This document shows, one piece after another, positions 7,956 through 16,813 of a stretch of DNA of 64,000 nt. How positions within the stretch are numbered: the stretch's first letter is position 1; each line of letters starts with the position of its first letter. The stretch is from Gordonibacter urolithinfaciens. Lineage in GTDB: Bacteria > Actinomycetota > Coriobacteriia > Coriobacteriales > Eggerthellaceae. The notes under the pieces are model-generated. The model worked only from the letters and a program-made list of their open reading frames with translations. It was not told the origin of the DNA and made no database searches. The stretch covers positions 2,046,001-2,110,000 of the forward strand of contig NZ_LT900217.1 of the NCBI RefSeq assembly GCF_900199375.1, given 5' to 3'. The position numbers and the translations under genes are program-made.

Positions 7956-8972
7956 CTAGGCTTTCCCCGGGACTGCCTCCGCTGGGATGGAGGGGAGCGC
8001 CACGATGAAGCAGGCTCCTCCCTCGGGCAGGTTGATGGCCTCCACCGTGCCGTCGTGCGCTTCCACCACCGATTTCACAATGGCCAGCCCCAGGCCCGTG
8101 CCGCCCGTTCCGCGGCTGCGCGAGGCATCGGCACGGTAGAAGCGGTCGAACAGCAGCTTGGGGTCGGCGTCGCCGAAGCCGGGGCCGTCGTCCTTCACGG
8201 CCAGGATGGAGTTGCCGCGCAGGCCGAACAACTCGATGACGATATGCCCGCCGGGGTCGATGAAGCGGCTTGCGTTCTCCACGAGGTTCGTCACGGCCTG
8301 CTTGAGGCGGTCGGGGTTGCCCAGCACGTCGGGCGCTTCGCCCACGATCTCGGTGTTCGCCTCGCGGTCGCGCAGGATGGGCTCCAGCGCGTCGAGCACG
8401 CTGTGGGCCAGGCTGTTCAGGTTCACGCGCGAGAGCTCGAACGGGGTATGGTCGTTCTCGATGCGCTGGAGGGCCAGAAGGTCGTTCGTCAGGCGGCTCA
8501 AGCGCTCGCTCTCGCCCACGATGATGGAGCAGAACTTGTCGTGCAGCTCGGGCGGCAGGTCGGGGTCGGAGAGCATCTCGGCATTGCCGCGGATGGCCGT
8601 GAGGGGCGTGCGCAGCTCGTGGGCCACGTCGCTCACGAATGCCGACTGGCGGCGCTCCTTGAGCGCGAGGTCGATCTGCTGGGACTTCGTCTTCTTCACC
8701 AGCGAGTCGATGGTCTTCGACAGCTCGTCGGCCTCGTGCAGGCGCCCGTCCGGGGCCAGCGACACGTCGGCGCCGGAACGGACGGCCTCGGTTTTCTTCA
8801 CCAGCACGTTCAGCGGTTCGGCCAGGAAGTGGCCGATGATGAGGCTGAGCACGAACGTGACCAGCCCCGTGGGTATGAGAAGTAGAAACGCCTTCGGCGG
8901 AGTGCCGAAGGCGATGAAGCAGGTGAGCACGATGATGGCGCCGGCGAGCAGCATGAGCAGCGTTGCCAGCAA
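7956..8972 (-). CDS. Sensor histidine kinase without an extracytoplasmic sensor domain
   Basis: 338 residues from a TTG at 8972. Two adjacent membrane helices (residues about 1-22 and 30-48) with almost no loop between them, a HAMP-like linker, the H-box VAHELRTPLTAIRGN with phospho-acceptor His118, then N box LVENASRF, DDGPGFG and GTGLGLAIV. The lack of a periplasmic domain suggests sensing in or at the membrane. It follows the response regulator by 23 bases on the same strand. The start is uncertain: no good Shine-Dalgarno precedes TTG 8972, aaagagg lies 18 bases upstream, and an in-frame ATG exists at 8954. Confidence 0.85.
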   Translation of the reverse strand: MLATLLMLLAGAIIVLTCFIAFGTPPKAFLLLIPTGLVTFVLSLIIGHFLAEPLNVLVKKTEAVRSGADVSLAPDGRLHEADELSKTIDSLVKKTKSQQIDLALKERRQSAFVSDVAHELRTPLTAIRGNAEMLSDPDLPPELHDKFCSIIVGESERLSRLTNDLLALQRIENDHTPFELSRVNLNSLAHSVLDALEPILRDREANTEIVGEAPDVLGNPDRLKQAVTNLVENASRFIDPGGHIVIELFGLRGNSILAVKDDGPGFGDADPKLLFDRFYRADASRSRGTGGTGLGLAIVKSVVEAHDGTVEAINLPEGGACFIVALPSIPAEAVPGKA

Positions 8973-8995
8973 GGAGAAGTATGTCTGCAGCCTCT

Positions 8996-9691
8996 TTATT
9001 GTCTGAACCTGTACCCGTATCCGCGAACCGTCTCCACCAGGCCGGGATCGTACCCGGCGCCCTCAATCTTATCACGGAGGCGCTTGATGTGGGTGTCGAC
9101 CGTCTTGGTTTCCGTCAAGTATTCCCAACCCCACGCATCGCGCAGCAGGTCCTCGCGCGACACCACCTTGCCGGCGTTCTTCATCAGGCTGGCCAAGAGC
9201 TCGAACTCGCGCGGCGTGAGGTCTATCTCGCCGTGCTCGCCCGATGCCGTGTGGGCGTCTTCGTCCAGCGTGATGCCGCTGGCCGTGATGGCGTGGTTCG
9301 CGCCGGGGAAGTCGCCGCCGGAGCCGCGGCGCAGGAGCGCGCGGACGCGGGCGATGAGCTCGCGCACGCCGAACGGCTTGGCAAGGTAGTCGTCCCCGCC
9401 GATCTCCAAGCCCACCACCTTGTCGAGCTCCGTGTCGCGCGCCGACAGGAACAGCACCGGCACGGTGGTCTTGGAGCGCAGGCGGCGACACAGCTCGTAG
9501 CCGTCCATGCCGGGCAGCATGATATCGAGCACGAACAGGTCGTAGGGGTTCTTCGTCGCCAGAGCCAGGGCCTCCTCGCCATTGTCTACCACGTCGGTGT
9601 AGAAACCCTCCTTCTTCAAGGCGTAGCTGACGAATTCCGTGATGGAAGGCTCGTCGTCCACGACGAGGATGCGGTTCGGTGTATCGTTCAT
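8996..9691 (-). CDS. OmpR/PhoB-family response regulator
   Basis: 231 residues; ATG 9691 with gaaaggta upstream. Receiver domain residues 6-120 with the acidic pocket (VDDE), phospho-acceptor Asp56 (FVLDIMLPG) and the conserved Lys in YLAKPFG; winged-helix output domain in the C-terminal 95 residues, including DLTPREFELLASLMKNAG and TVDTHIKRLRDKIE. It is the first gene of a two-gene operon with the downstream kinase. Targets are unknown. The upstream gap to coaX (divergent, about 125 bases) must carry both promoters. Confidence 0.92.
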   Translation of the reverse strand: MNDTPNRILVVDDEPSITEFVSYALKKEGFYTDVVDNGEEALALATKNPYDLFVLDIMLPGMDGYELCRRLRSKTTVPVLFLSARDTELDKVVGLEIGGDDYLAKPFGVRELIARVRALLRRGSGGDFPGANHAITASGITLDEDAHTASGEHGEIDLTPREFELLASLMKNAGKVVSREDLLRDAWGWEYLTETKTVDTHIKRLRDKIEGAGYDPGLVETVRGYGYRFRQ

Positions 9692-9815
9692 GTGATACCT
9701 TTCTACGAGTGCGTAGTCAGATAAAGGCGGCGGGCGACCGCTTGGTATAATGATCAACCGCAACTATATCCGCTCCCGTCCGTTTCGCCTGCGTCCGAGG
9801 GGGTTTGTCAAAAAC

Positions 9816-10598
9816 ATGTTACTTGCCATCGATGTGGGGAACACCCAGACCGTCGTGGGGGTGTACGAGGGCGAGGTGCTCGCCCACATGTGGCGCGTGG
9901 CCACGAACAAGAGCCATACGTCCGACGAGCTGCGCGTGAAGGTGCTGCCGCTTTTGGACTCGGAGGGCATCGCCCCGGGCGACCTGCAGGGGGCGGCGCT
10001 CGCCTCCGTGGTGCCGCAGCTCACGCAGGCGTGGTGTGCGGCGCTGCACCGCATGCTGGGCATCGACGCGCTCGTGTGCACGGCTGCCTCGGCCGGGGAG
10101 CTGTTCCCCACCACGTACGCCAACCCCGGTGAGATCGGCGCCGACCGCGTGGCCGACGCCGTGGCCGCGCGGTCGCTCTACGGCGCGCCCGTGGTGGTGG
10201 TGGATTTCGGCACGGCCACGAACATCGAGGTGGTGGACCGCGAGGGGCGTTTCATCGGCGGCGTCATCGCACCGGGCGTGGACACGAGTGCCGCGGCCCT
10301 GTTCTCGCGCGCCACGCGCCTGGCCGCCATCGACCTGGTGGACCCGCACACGGCCATTGGCGGCAGCACCGAGCAGGCCATCCAGGCCGGTATCGTGTAC
10401 GGCGAGGCCGACCGCGTGGACGGCCTCGTGCGCCGCATCTTCGCCCAGCTGGGCTACGAGGCCCCCGTGGTGGCCACCGGCGGTTTGGCCCCCCGCGTGG
10501 CCGAGCTCTCCCAGACCATCACCGTCACGAACCCGGAGCTCACGCTGGAAGGATTGCGCCTGATACACGAGGCGCAGGGGAAGGGCACGGGGGTTTAG
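9816..10598 (+). CDS. coaX: Type III pantothenate kinase
   Basis: 260 residues; the start ATG 9816 is set by the family N-terminus MLLAIDVGNTQTVVGVYEG, with gaggggg upstream. CoaX phosphorylates pantothenate in the first step of coenzyme A synthesis and needs a monovalent cation. The phosphate-binding loop DVGNT, the NPGEIGADRVADAV segment, VVDFGTATN and the late GGVIAPGV are all present, so it should be active. Its stop overlaps by three bases the stop end of the HipA-like remnant on the other strand. Confidence 0.95.
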   Translation: MLLAIDVGNTQTVVGVYEGEVLAHMWRVATNKSHTSDELRVKVLPLLDSEGIAPGDLQGAALASVVPQLTQAWCAALHRMLGIDALVCTAASAGELFPTTYANPGEIGADRVADAVAARSLYGAPVVVVDFGTATNIEVVDREGRFIGGVIAPGVDTSAAALFSRATRLAAIDLVDPHTAIGGSTEQAIQAGIVYGEADRVDGLVRRIFAQLGYEAPVVATGGLAPRVAELSQTITVTNPELTLEGLRLIHEAQGKGTGV

Positions 10599-11664
10599 AC
10601 GCCGACCGCAGCCGCGGGGACGAAGGCGTCCTCGGGCAGGGTGCCCTCGATGCGCGCGAGGACGTCGGCCGAGCTTGTCGGCTCTATCGCGAGCATCTGG
10701 CGCACCCGCGCGCCCAAGAGCCGGTTGAGGGCGTCAAGCCGCTCCTCATCCACGGGATAGACGGGGTGGTTCGTCAGCTCGAAGGAGAGCATACGGCGCA
10801 GCGCCTCGCGGTGCCGCTCGGTCATGACCACTTGGAGCACCTGGTCGAAGGGCAGGTTGCTGCCGGCGGGCGCCTGGCTGCCGGCCTTGCGGGGCCACTC
10901 GTAATGCCTCCGGGGAAACCCGCGCCGCCGCAGCGAGGTTCGCGGGGAAGCGCGACTGCCCGGTTGCGGGCCAGAACGGCACGAAGGCGGTGTCCTTGTC
11001 GTGCATGAGCGGGCAGACCGAAGCGAGCTTTCCCTGCCATTTCTCCAGATCGTAGTCCACATGGGGGATGCCGAATGCTTCGGCGGCCTGCGCGGCGAAG
11101 AACTCCGAATAGGGCTCCATGCCGGAGTTGGCGTACCCTTCCGTGCCGGCTTTGAACAGGAGGAGCGCATCGTCGATTCTTCGCCAGGCCTTCGGGTACT
11201 GGCCGTCGGTGGTCCATTCGGTCGAAAGCCCCGCGCGGCGATGCTGGGCGAGGGGTATCCCGTGTAGGCCGTCAGTGCGAGAGCTTCGTCCAGCTCGTTG
11301 TCGAACAGGTTGTAAGCGGCGAACGTGCCCGCGAACCCTTCGGGAACCACTCAGTACGCGTCGTTGATCGAAAGGCCCAGGCACACGTCGATGATGCCCA
11401 TGGTGTCGCCGGGGGTCAGCCCTGCTTGGGCGAGGATCTTGTCCGCGAATCGTCGGTTCTTCGGCACGACGCGCGTATCGAGCCACTCTTTGAGGGGATT
11501 CTGTCCCAGGTAACGCATCAGGGGAGGGGGAAGAGGCTGCGCGCGTCATCGCCACTGTCGAGGACGGAGGACGACACGTTTCCGAACGCGTCGGCCATCG
11601 CAGAGAAGACGAGCAGCGCCCGGTCGTAAAGCCGCAGTTCGTAGCGTTTTACCTGGTTGACCAT
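10595..11664 (-). pseudogene. Broken HipA-like kinase gene
   Basis: Starting at ATG 11664 (MVNQVKRYELRLYDRALLVF) the protein sense is carried in pieces by different frames. A frameshift lies near 11528, an in-frame TGA at 11350-11352 interrupts AINDAY-type sequence (SINDAY then VVPEGFAGTF), another shift lies near 11230, and a last one near 10.9 kb, after which the C-terminus FDQVLQVVMTERHREALRRM reads to the TAA at 10595. The middle piece (YPKAWRRIDDALLLFKAGTE, then YSEFFAAQAAEAFGIPHVDY) resembles HipA-type kinase domains of toxin-antitoxin or phage-related origin. With one stop and at least three shifts it is not functional. The HipA label rests on motif resemblance only. Confidence 0.6.
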
Positions 11665-11778
11665 GAGCGCTCTTTCCCCGTGTCGCATTTGCCCTGGATC
11701 GCCGGCCGAGCGTCTCGATTATACCTGAAGCCTCCGGGAAGGTTAACGCGGGCCGCCGCTCCGTTGCTGCCGCGAAGA

Positions 11779-12060
11779 TCAAGCGGATGCGCAGCAGCGT
11801 TTCCTCGGCTTCGGCATGAAGGGCGTCGCTGCGATGCGAAGCTCATCTGCATCGGCGCGAAGCCGCTGCGCCGAAAGGGCCAAGGCGGCGAGCTCGCCCT
11901 CTAGGTACTCGCCGGTTTCCTCGGGGTTCGACCTCACGGCGGCATTCGCGAAGAGAAGAGCATCTTCAAGCTCTCGCGCTTCCCGCTTGACAAGGTCGAT
12001 GCGGTCGATGACGTCGATGGGGATAGAGCCCCTTCGAGATGCGTGCTTATTCTTGGCCAT
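11779..12060 (-). CDS. Small uncharacterised helical protein
   Basis: 93 residues; ATG 12060 with aaaagggggg upstream. The sequence is charged and predicted helical (IDVIDRIDLVKREARELEDA in the middle), without cysteine clusters or membrane segments until the short basic Pro/Cys end. I do not recognise the family. It lies between the HipA-like remnant and a divergent helix-turn-helix gene and reads in the direction of the remnant, so the three may have been one toxin-antitoxin-like or phage-derived unit. Confidence 0.6.
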   Translation of the reverse strand: MAKNKHASRRGSIPIDVIDRIDLVKREARELEDALLFANAAVRSNPEETGEYLEGELAALALSAQRLRADADELRIAATPFMPKPRKRCCASA

Positions 12061-12091
12061 GAATCCCCCTTTTCGTCCACCTAGTGTACAC

Positions 12092-12119
12092 AACTAAAGT
12101 TATTCGATCAACTCTAGTT
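12092..12119. promoter_or_regulatory. Pair of AACTnnAGTT palindromes, likely operator
   Basis: Two 10-bp dyads, aactaaagtt (12092-12101) and aactctagtt (12110-12119), 18 bases centre to centre, in the AT-rich gap between the divergent small gene and the helix-turn-helix gene. Spacing close to two helical turns suggests two dimers on one face. The adjacent XRE-like protein is the natural candidate ligand. Confidence 0.5.
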
Positions 12120-12179
12120 ATGCAATTTGCTTTGAGAAAAGCGCTTTCCTCCATCCTTCTAGTAACAGGAGGTGTGCTC

Positions 12180-12425
12180 ATGAATACAAATGAAGCTATT
12201 AGAACAATGGTGGAGGAATCCGGCTATAGTCATAGAGCTCTTTCCGTCGAGCTCGGCCATTCAGCTACCTGGCTGAGTTCGACTCTGCATCGACCCGGAG
12301 ACTCCGAGTGTGGGACGGTGGCGGCAATCGCCCGCATCGCAGGCTATTCGCTCGTGCTGGTTCCGAGGGATCGTCCTCTGCCGGTCGGCTCTTTGGTGAT
12401 CGACCCGCCGAGCGACAACGCGTGA
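12180..12425 (+). CDS. Small XRE-like helix-turn-helix protein
   Basis: 81 residues; ATG 12180 follows a near-perfect ribosome-binding site (acaggaggtg). Residues 1-55 look like a lambda-repressor-type HTH (IRTMVEESGYSHRALSVELG, then TWLSSTLHRPG), ending in a short hydrophobic strand and a Pro-rich tail. Codon use is more AT-rich than in neighbours (aataca aatgaagct), a sign of acquired DNA. It is divergent from the HipA-like remnant; a HipB-like antitoxin/repressor role is possible but unproven. Confidence 0.7.
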   Translation: MNTNEAIRTMVEESGYSHRALSVELGHSATWLSSTLHRPGDSECGTVAAIARIAGYSLVLVPRDRPLPVGSLVIDPPSDNA

Positions 12426-12427
12426 AA

Positions 12428-12462
12428 ATGTCCCAAAAGGGGACAGGCGCCTTTTGGGACAT
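12428..12462. repeat. 13-bp palindrome after the HTH gene
   Basis: 12428-12440 and 12450-12462 form a perfect 13-bp stem with a 9-base loop, starting three bases after the HTH stop codon. It may end transcription of that gene or be a dispersed repetitive palindrome; no T run follows. The loop repeats the ggacagg word seen in the larger palindrome at 32253. Confidence 0.6.
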
Positions 12463-12689
12463 GCTGCGGTGCGCTCAAATTCGCTCTCCGTTCAAGATGA
12501 GCGGGTGCCGTTCTGCGTGCATAGCGCGAACGGCACCCGCCTCCTCTTCCGATTTTGAGCTGGGGGCGAGCGGCCCGAGCTCCCCGGTTGCTGGTATTTG
12601 ATGGCCCTTGCGGAAAACAAGGTGGTCACGGGCCGAAAAACCAGTAGAATGCAGGAAAGCGCACCGACGAGGAAAAGGGAGGGCCCCAC

Positions 12690-14378
12690 GTGTTGAGCGA
12701 CATCGAAATTGCCCAGGCAACGAAGCCGCAGCCTATCAGCGCCATCGCCGAGAAGGCGGGCGTGCCGGAAACGTACCTGGAGATGTACGGCACCAACAAG
12801 GCGAAGGTGGACTACAACCTGCTCAAGGACGTGGAGCACGAGCCGGGCAAGCTCATCCTGGTCACCGCCATCAACCCCACGCCGGCCGGTGAGGGCAAGA
12901 CCACCACGACGGTGGGCCTGGCCGACGCGCTGGCGAAGCAGGGCAAGAACGTGGTCGTGGCGCTGCGCGAGCCGTCGCTCGGCCCCGTGTTCGGCATCAA
13001 GGGCGGTGCGGCCGGCGGCGGGTACGCCCAGGTCATCCCCATGGAGGACATCAACCTGCACTTCACGGGCGACTTCCACGCCATCGGCGCGGCCAACAAC
13101 CTGCTGGCGGCCCTGCTGGACGCGCACATCCACAACGGAAACGAGCTGGGCATCGACGTGCGCAAGATCACGTGGAAGCGCGTGGTGGACATGAACGACC
13201 GCCAGCTGCGCAACATCGTGGACGGCCTGGGCGGCAAGGCCCACGGCGTGCCGCGCGAGGACGGCTTCGACATCACGGTGGCCTCCGAGGTCATGGCCAT
13301 TTTCTGCCTGGCCACGTCCATCATCGACCTCAAGGAGCGCCTGGGCCGCATCGTGGTGGGCTACACCTACGACGACAAGCCGGTCACGGCGCACGACCTG
13401 CATGCGGAAGGCGCCATGACGGCCCTGCTCAAAGACGCGCTCAAGCCCAACCTCGTGCAGACGCTCGAGGGCACGCCCGCGTTCGTGCACGGCGGCCCCT
13501 TCGCCAACATCGCGCACGGCTGCAACTCAATCATGGCCACGCGCATGGCCATGGCGCTGGGCGACTACTGCGTGACGGAGGCCGGCTTCGGCGCCGACCT
13601 GGGCGCGGAGAAGTTCCTGGACATCAAGTGCCGTTTGGCGGGCCTCAAGCCCGACGCCGTGGTCGTGGTTGCCACGGTGCGCGCCTTGAAGAATCACGGC
13701 GGCGTGGCGAAGGCGGACCTCAACGAGGAGAACCTCGAGGCCCTGGAGGCCGGCCTGCCCAACTTGCTGCAGCACGTGGAGAACATCACGCAGGTATACA
13801 AACTGCCGTGCGTGGTGGCCATCAACGCGTTCCCCACCGACACGAAGGCCGAGCTCGACCTCGTGGAGGCCAAGTGCCGCGAGCTGGGCGTGAACGTGGC
13901 GCTTTCCGAGGTATGGGCGAAGGGCGGCGAGGGCGGCCAGGCGTTGGCGACCGAGGTGGTGCGCCTGTGCGCCGAGGGCGACGCCGAGGGCCGCAGCGCC
14001 GAGACGTTCGAGTTCTCCTACGGCGACGACCTGACGCTGGCCGAGAAGATTGAGGCCATCGCCAAGCGCATCTACCACGCAGACGGCGTCGTGTTCGAGC
14101 CGGCCGCGAAGAAGGAGCTGGCCCAGCTGGAGGCGCTCGGCTTCGGCGCCATGCCCGTGTGCATGGCCAAGACGCAGTACTCCTTCAGCGACGACGCGTC
14201 CAAGCTGGGCGCGCCGCGCGGCTTCACCGTGACCGTGCGCCAAGTGAAGGTGTCGGCCGGCGCCGGCTTCGTGGTGGCGCTCACGGGTTCGATCATGACG
14301 ATGCCGGGCCTTGGGAAGGCCCCCGCCGCCTTCAAGATCGACGTGGACGAGAACGGCAAGATCAGCGGGTTGTTCTAA
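12690..14378 (+). CDS. fhs: Formate--tetrahydrofolate ligase
   Basis: 562 residues; GTG 12690 (alternative TTG one codon later) with gaaaagggaggg upstream. The enzyme joins formate to tetrahydrofolate with ATP, giving 10-formyl-THF, the entry step of the Wood-Ljungdahl methyl branch. The ATP site [14 protein letters not shown] is at residues 63-76; [20 protein letters not shown] and FTGDFHAI are family marks, and the C-terminus [15 protein letters not shown] is intact. Length is normal. It lies 1.8 kb upstream of fchA-folD-formate dehydrogenase, separated by an ATPase on the other strand. A -10-like tagaat lies near 12645. Confidence 0.97.
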   Translation: MLSDIEIAQATKPQPISAIAEKAGVPETYLEMYGTNKAKVDYNLLKDVEHEPGKLILVTAINPTPAGEGKTTTTVGLADALAKQGKNVVVALREPSLGPVFGIKGGAAGGGYAQVIPMEDINLHFTGDFHAIGAANNLLAALLDAHIHNGNELGIDVRKITWKRVVDMNDRQLRNIVDGLGGKAHGVPREDGFDITVASEVMAIFCLATSIIDLKERLGRIVVGYTYDDKPVTAHDLHAEGAMTALLKDALKPNLVQTLEGTPAFVHGGPFANIAHGCNSIMATRMAMALGDYCVTEAGFGADLGAEKFLDIKCRLAGLKPDAVVVVATVRALKNHGGVAKADLNEENLEALEAGLPNLLQHVENITQVYKLPCVVAINAFPTDTKAELDLVEAKCRELGVNVALSEVWAKGGEGGQALATEVVRLCAEGDAEGRSAETFEFSYGDDLTLAEKIEAIAKRIYHADGVVFEPAAKKELAQLEALGFGAMPVCMAKTQYSFSDDASKLGAPRGFTVTVRQVKVSAGAGFVVALTGSIMTMPGLGKAPAAFKIDVDENGKISGLF

Positions 14379-14397
14379 AAGGCTTCCGTCTCTACAA

Positions 14398-14436
14398 ACG
14401 GGGCCCGGTGACATGCGTCGCCGGGCCCCGTTTTTT
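14398..14436 (+). terminator. Rho-independent terminator of fhs
   Basis: An 11-bp stem, 14398-14408 with 14421-14431, followed by a run of six T (14431-14436). It starts 20 bases after the fhs stop and is a textbook intrinsic terminator. Confidence 0.92.
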
Positions 14437-14448
14437 GTCCAGCGGACT

Positions 14449-15744
14449 CTATGCGGTGAGCGACGTGATGGGAACCACGTACACCCCCTCGGGCGTCTTG
14501 CGGCAGAAAGCCGCTTTGCCTACCAGAACGGCGAGGAAAGCGGGTTCCTTGTTGCGGGCAGCCGGGTTGGAGGACACCTTGTTCGCAAGCCTCGTGAGGC
14601 TCCTGACCGCTTCGGGCACCTTCTCGTCGCTGAGCTTGATCTCCAGCGCGCCCCATCGACCGTCGGCAAGCTCGATGACGGCATCCACTTCAAGCCCGTC
14701 CGAGTCGGCGTAGTAGAGCACCTCCGCCTCGGGTGCCTGCTGCAACGCCGCCGCGTACACGCGCAGGTCGCGCAGGCAGAGCTCCTCGAAAAGGTTGCCG
14801 AACAACTGCGTCTCGAACAACAGGCGCTCCGGTGCCACGCCGAGGAGCGAAGCCGGCAGAGAAGGATCGGCGAAGGTTCGCTTGGGCTTCGTGCGCACGC
14901 GCGAGCGTGATTTGATCGGCGCATCCCAGCCCCTTTGATCTTCGATGAAGTATTGGGCTTTAAAAAAGCTCAGATACGGTTCAAGGCGCTCGCGAACGCC
15001 CGCATCGCTCAACTTGCTCGACGGTTCGCCTTCGGACACGTCGGCGAACAGCGTTTTGTAGGTGAGCGTTTTACCGGTGTTTCTTGCCAGGGATACCGCC
15101 ACCCGTCGGGCAAGGTAGGGATCAAGATCGGCTTTGCGTGCACTAACTTCGAACAATGCGGCGAGATACTGTGCGGGGAGATCACGCGCGAGGGAAGGGT
15201 CGACGTCGAGCGAGGCGGGCCAGCCTCCTTGGCAGATGAGGCGGGCGAGGCTTCTGACGTCGGTTTTGACCGCGCGCTGTTCGAAGGATCCCTCGAAAAG
15301 GCCGCGCAGGGAAACCGACTGGTCGGAATCTCCGCTTTCGGCCAGGCTCATGGGGCGCATGTGCAGGCGGGCGATGCGGCCCGCCCCGCTATGGGAAACC
15401 TGCCTTTTGTCCACCGTGGACGAGCCGGTGAGGATGAACTGCCCCTTCTCGTTTCCCGTCGCATCTACGTAACGCCTGACGGTGTCCCAGATTTTGGGAA
15501 CCTCCTGCCATTCGTCTATGATATGGGGCCGCGCCCCTTCAAGCGCCAGGCTCGCATCCAACTCGATGGCGGGTTGCACGGCGTCGTCGTCAATGTGGAC
15601 GATGCTCTCTCCTTGCGCCATGCTGCTCCATGTTTTGCCGCAGAACTTGGGGCCCGCCACTTCGACTGCTCCGAATGCTTTGAGCGCGCGGGCAAGTTTC
15701 TCATCGATGATCCGAGGTCGATACGCCGATGGCTGTAAGCTCAT
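14449..15744 (-). CDS. AAA-family ATPase with DUF4143 C-terminal domain
   Basis: 431 residues; ATG 15744 with tcggaggga upstream. The N-terminal AAA_14-type ATPase has a Walker A GPKFCGKTWS (residues 31-40) and a Walker B-like PHIIDEW; FILTGSSTVDKR is the sensor I region. The C-terminal half (FETQLFGNLFEELCLRDLRV, then YYADSDGLEVDAVIELADG) is the DUF4143 nuclease-fold domain. Function of the family is unsettled; links to defence and mobile DNA have been suggested. It lies opposite to and within the one-carbon gene block, so it is probably an insertion. Three 23-bp repeats lie upstream. Confidence 0.88.
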   Translation of the reverse strand: MSLQPSAYRPRIIDEKLARALKAFGAVEVAGPKFCGKTWSSMAQGESIVHIDDDAVQPAIELDASLALEGARPHIIDEWQEVPKIWDTVRRYVDATGNEKGQFILTGSSTVDKRQVSHSGAGRIARLHMRPMSLAESGDSDQSVSLRGLFEGSFEQRAVKTDVRSLARLICQGGWPASLDVDPSLARDLPAQYLAALFEVSARKADLDPYLARRVAVSLARNTGKTLTYKTLFADVSEGEPSSKLSDAGVRERLEPYLSFFKAQYFIEDQRGWDAPIKSRSRVRTKPKRTFADPSLPASLLGVAPERLLFETQLFGNLFEELCLRDLRVYAAALQQAPEAEVLYYADSDGLEVDAVIELADGRWGALEIKLSDEKVPEAVRSLTRLANKVSSNPAARNKEPAFLAVLVGKAAFCRKTPEGVYVVPITSLTA

Positions 15745-15781
15745 AACACTCCCTCCGAAATGGGTTTATCGTCAGTGTATC

Positions 15782-15850
15782 GCAAAATAGAGGAAAACTT
15801 GCTTGCAAAATAGAGCGAAAGTGATTTGCAGAATAGAGGAAAACTGGGGC
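15782..15850. repeat. Three tandem 23-bp repeats upstream of the DUF4143 ATPase gene
   Basis: Units begin at 15782, 15805 and 15828 with gcaaaatagaggaaaa, gcaaaatagagcgaaa and gcagaatagaggaaaa: exact 23-base period, slightly diverged, AT-rich in a GC-rich genome. They lie 38-107 bases before the ATPase start on its upstream side. Likely a binding array for a regulator, possibly the ATPase itself; not a CRISPR, as there is no spacer. Confidence 0.75.
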
Positions 15851-15951
15851 CTGAAGTGAAACCGGGTCTGGGACCCAGGGACTGGGACCTGACTGAACTC
15901 GATTCCGCTTGTGAACTAGAAGATGACGCTGGGTTGGCTTGATTCAGGTGC

Positions 15952-16006
15952 ATTTTCGCTCCAAAAACACGCCTCAGCGCACGAGGCGTGTTTTTGGAGC
16001 GAAAAT
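15952..16006. repeat. Perfect 23-bp inverted repeat
   Basis: 15952-15974 pairs with 15984-16006 around a 9-base loop. The arms begin attttcgctccaaaaa. It stands in the gap between the ATPase and fchA, far from any stop codon, so it is more like a dispersed palindromic element than a terminator. The rest of the 15745-16173 gap holds the repeats above, a run of g at 16009-16016 and a -10-like tatcat at 16089 that may serve fchA. Confidence 0.75.
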
Positions 16007-16173
16007 CGGGGGGGGGTAGCACCGTGGCCGCACGTCGAGGGTTCGTGCATGTTTCGCGGGGCGTATGGGGTTATTGCGGGCGGTGGGCTATCATACGGAA
16101 TGCCGGACGTGCGGCGTGTTCGCAGCGGCCGGCCATCCCGATCACACTTGACGCTCGCGCAAAGGGAGGCGCC

Positions 16174-16788
16174 ATGTACGACACCTCATTCATCGACGAG
16201 CTGGCCAGCGCGGCGCCCACGCCGGGCGGCGGCGGGGCCTCGGCCTACGCGGGCGCGCTCGCGGCGGCGCTCGCCTCCATGGTGGGCAACCTCACGGTGG
16301 GGAAGAAGACCTACGCCGACGTGGAGGACGAGGTGCGCGCCTCGCTTGCGCGCCTCGACGCGCTGCGCGCCCGCCTGGTGGAGCTCGTGGACGAGGACGC
16401 CCGCGCGTTCGAGCCCCTGGCCGCCGCCTACCGCCTGCCGAAGGCCACGCCGGATGAGCAGGCCGCCAAGAACGCGGCGCTCCAGCAGGCGCTCGTCGGC
16501 GCGAGCGACGTCCCCCTCGCCATCATGCGCGCCGTGGCCGACGTGGTGGACGAGGCCGACTACCTGGCCCATCACGGCTCCAAGATGGCGCGCTCCGACG
16601 CGGGCGTGGCCGCCGCGTTCGCCCGGGCCGCCTCCGACGGGGCCAGCCTCAACATCTTCATCAACGCCGCCTCCATGGACGACGCTGCCCAGGCCGCGCG
16701 CTACCGCGGCGAGGCCGAGTCGCTGGCCGCGCGCACGCGTGAGCGCTGCGACGAGCTGTTCGACTTCGTGAAAACGTCCGTCTCGTAA
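16174..16788 (+). CDS. fchA: Methenyltetrahydrofolate cyclohydrolase, FchA/cyclodeaminase family
   Basis: 204 residues; ATG 16174 follows aaagggagg. The sequence matches the cyclodeaminase fold (FIDELASAAPTPGGGGASAY at residues 5-24, then GNLTVGKKTY) that works in formiminotransferase-cyclodeaminase and, as FchA, hydrolyses 5,10-methenyl-THF to 10-formyl-THF. It is 26 bases upstream of folD, whose product lacks its own cyclohydrolase residues, which supports the FchA assignment over histidine degradation. No formiminotransferase gene is near. It is the first gene of a run through 21815. Confidence 0.85.
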   Translation: MYDTSFIDELASAAPTPGGGGASAYAGALAAALASMVGNLTVGKKTYADVEDEVRASLARLDALRARLVELVDEDARAFEPLAAAYRLPKATPDEQAAKNAALQQALVGASDVPLAIMRAVADVVDEADYLAHHGSKMARSDAGVAAAFARAASDGASLNIFINAASMDDAAQAARYRGEAESLAARTRERCDELFDFVKTSVS

Positions 16789-16813
16789 ACCCTCGAAGGA
16801 GCGAATCACTCCC

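Noticed and set aside
12600-12690. THF riboswitch in front of fhs
   Set aside because: I looked for the conserved pairing and loop words of folate riboswitches in the leader and did not find them.
15782-15850. Short repeats considered as a CRISPR array
   Set aside because: Units are directly adjacent with a 23-base period and no spacers, and no cas genes are present.
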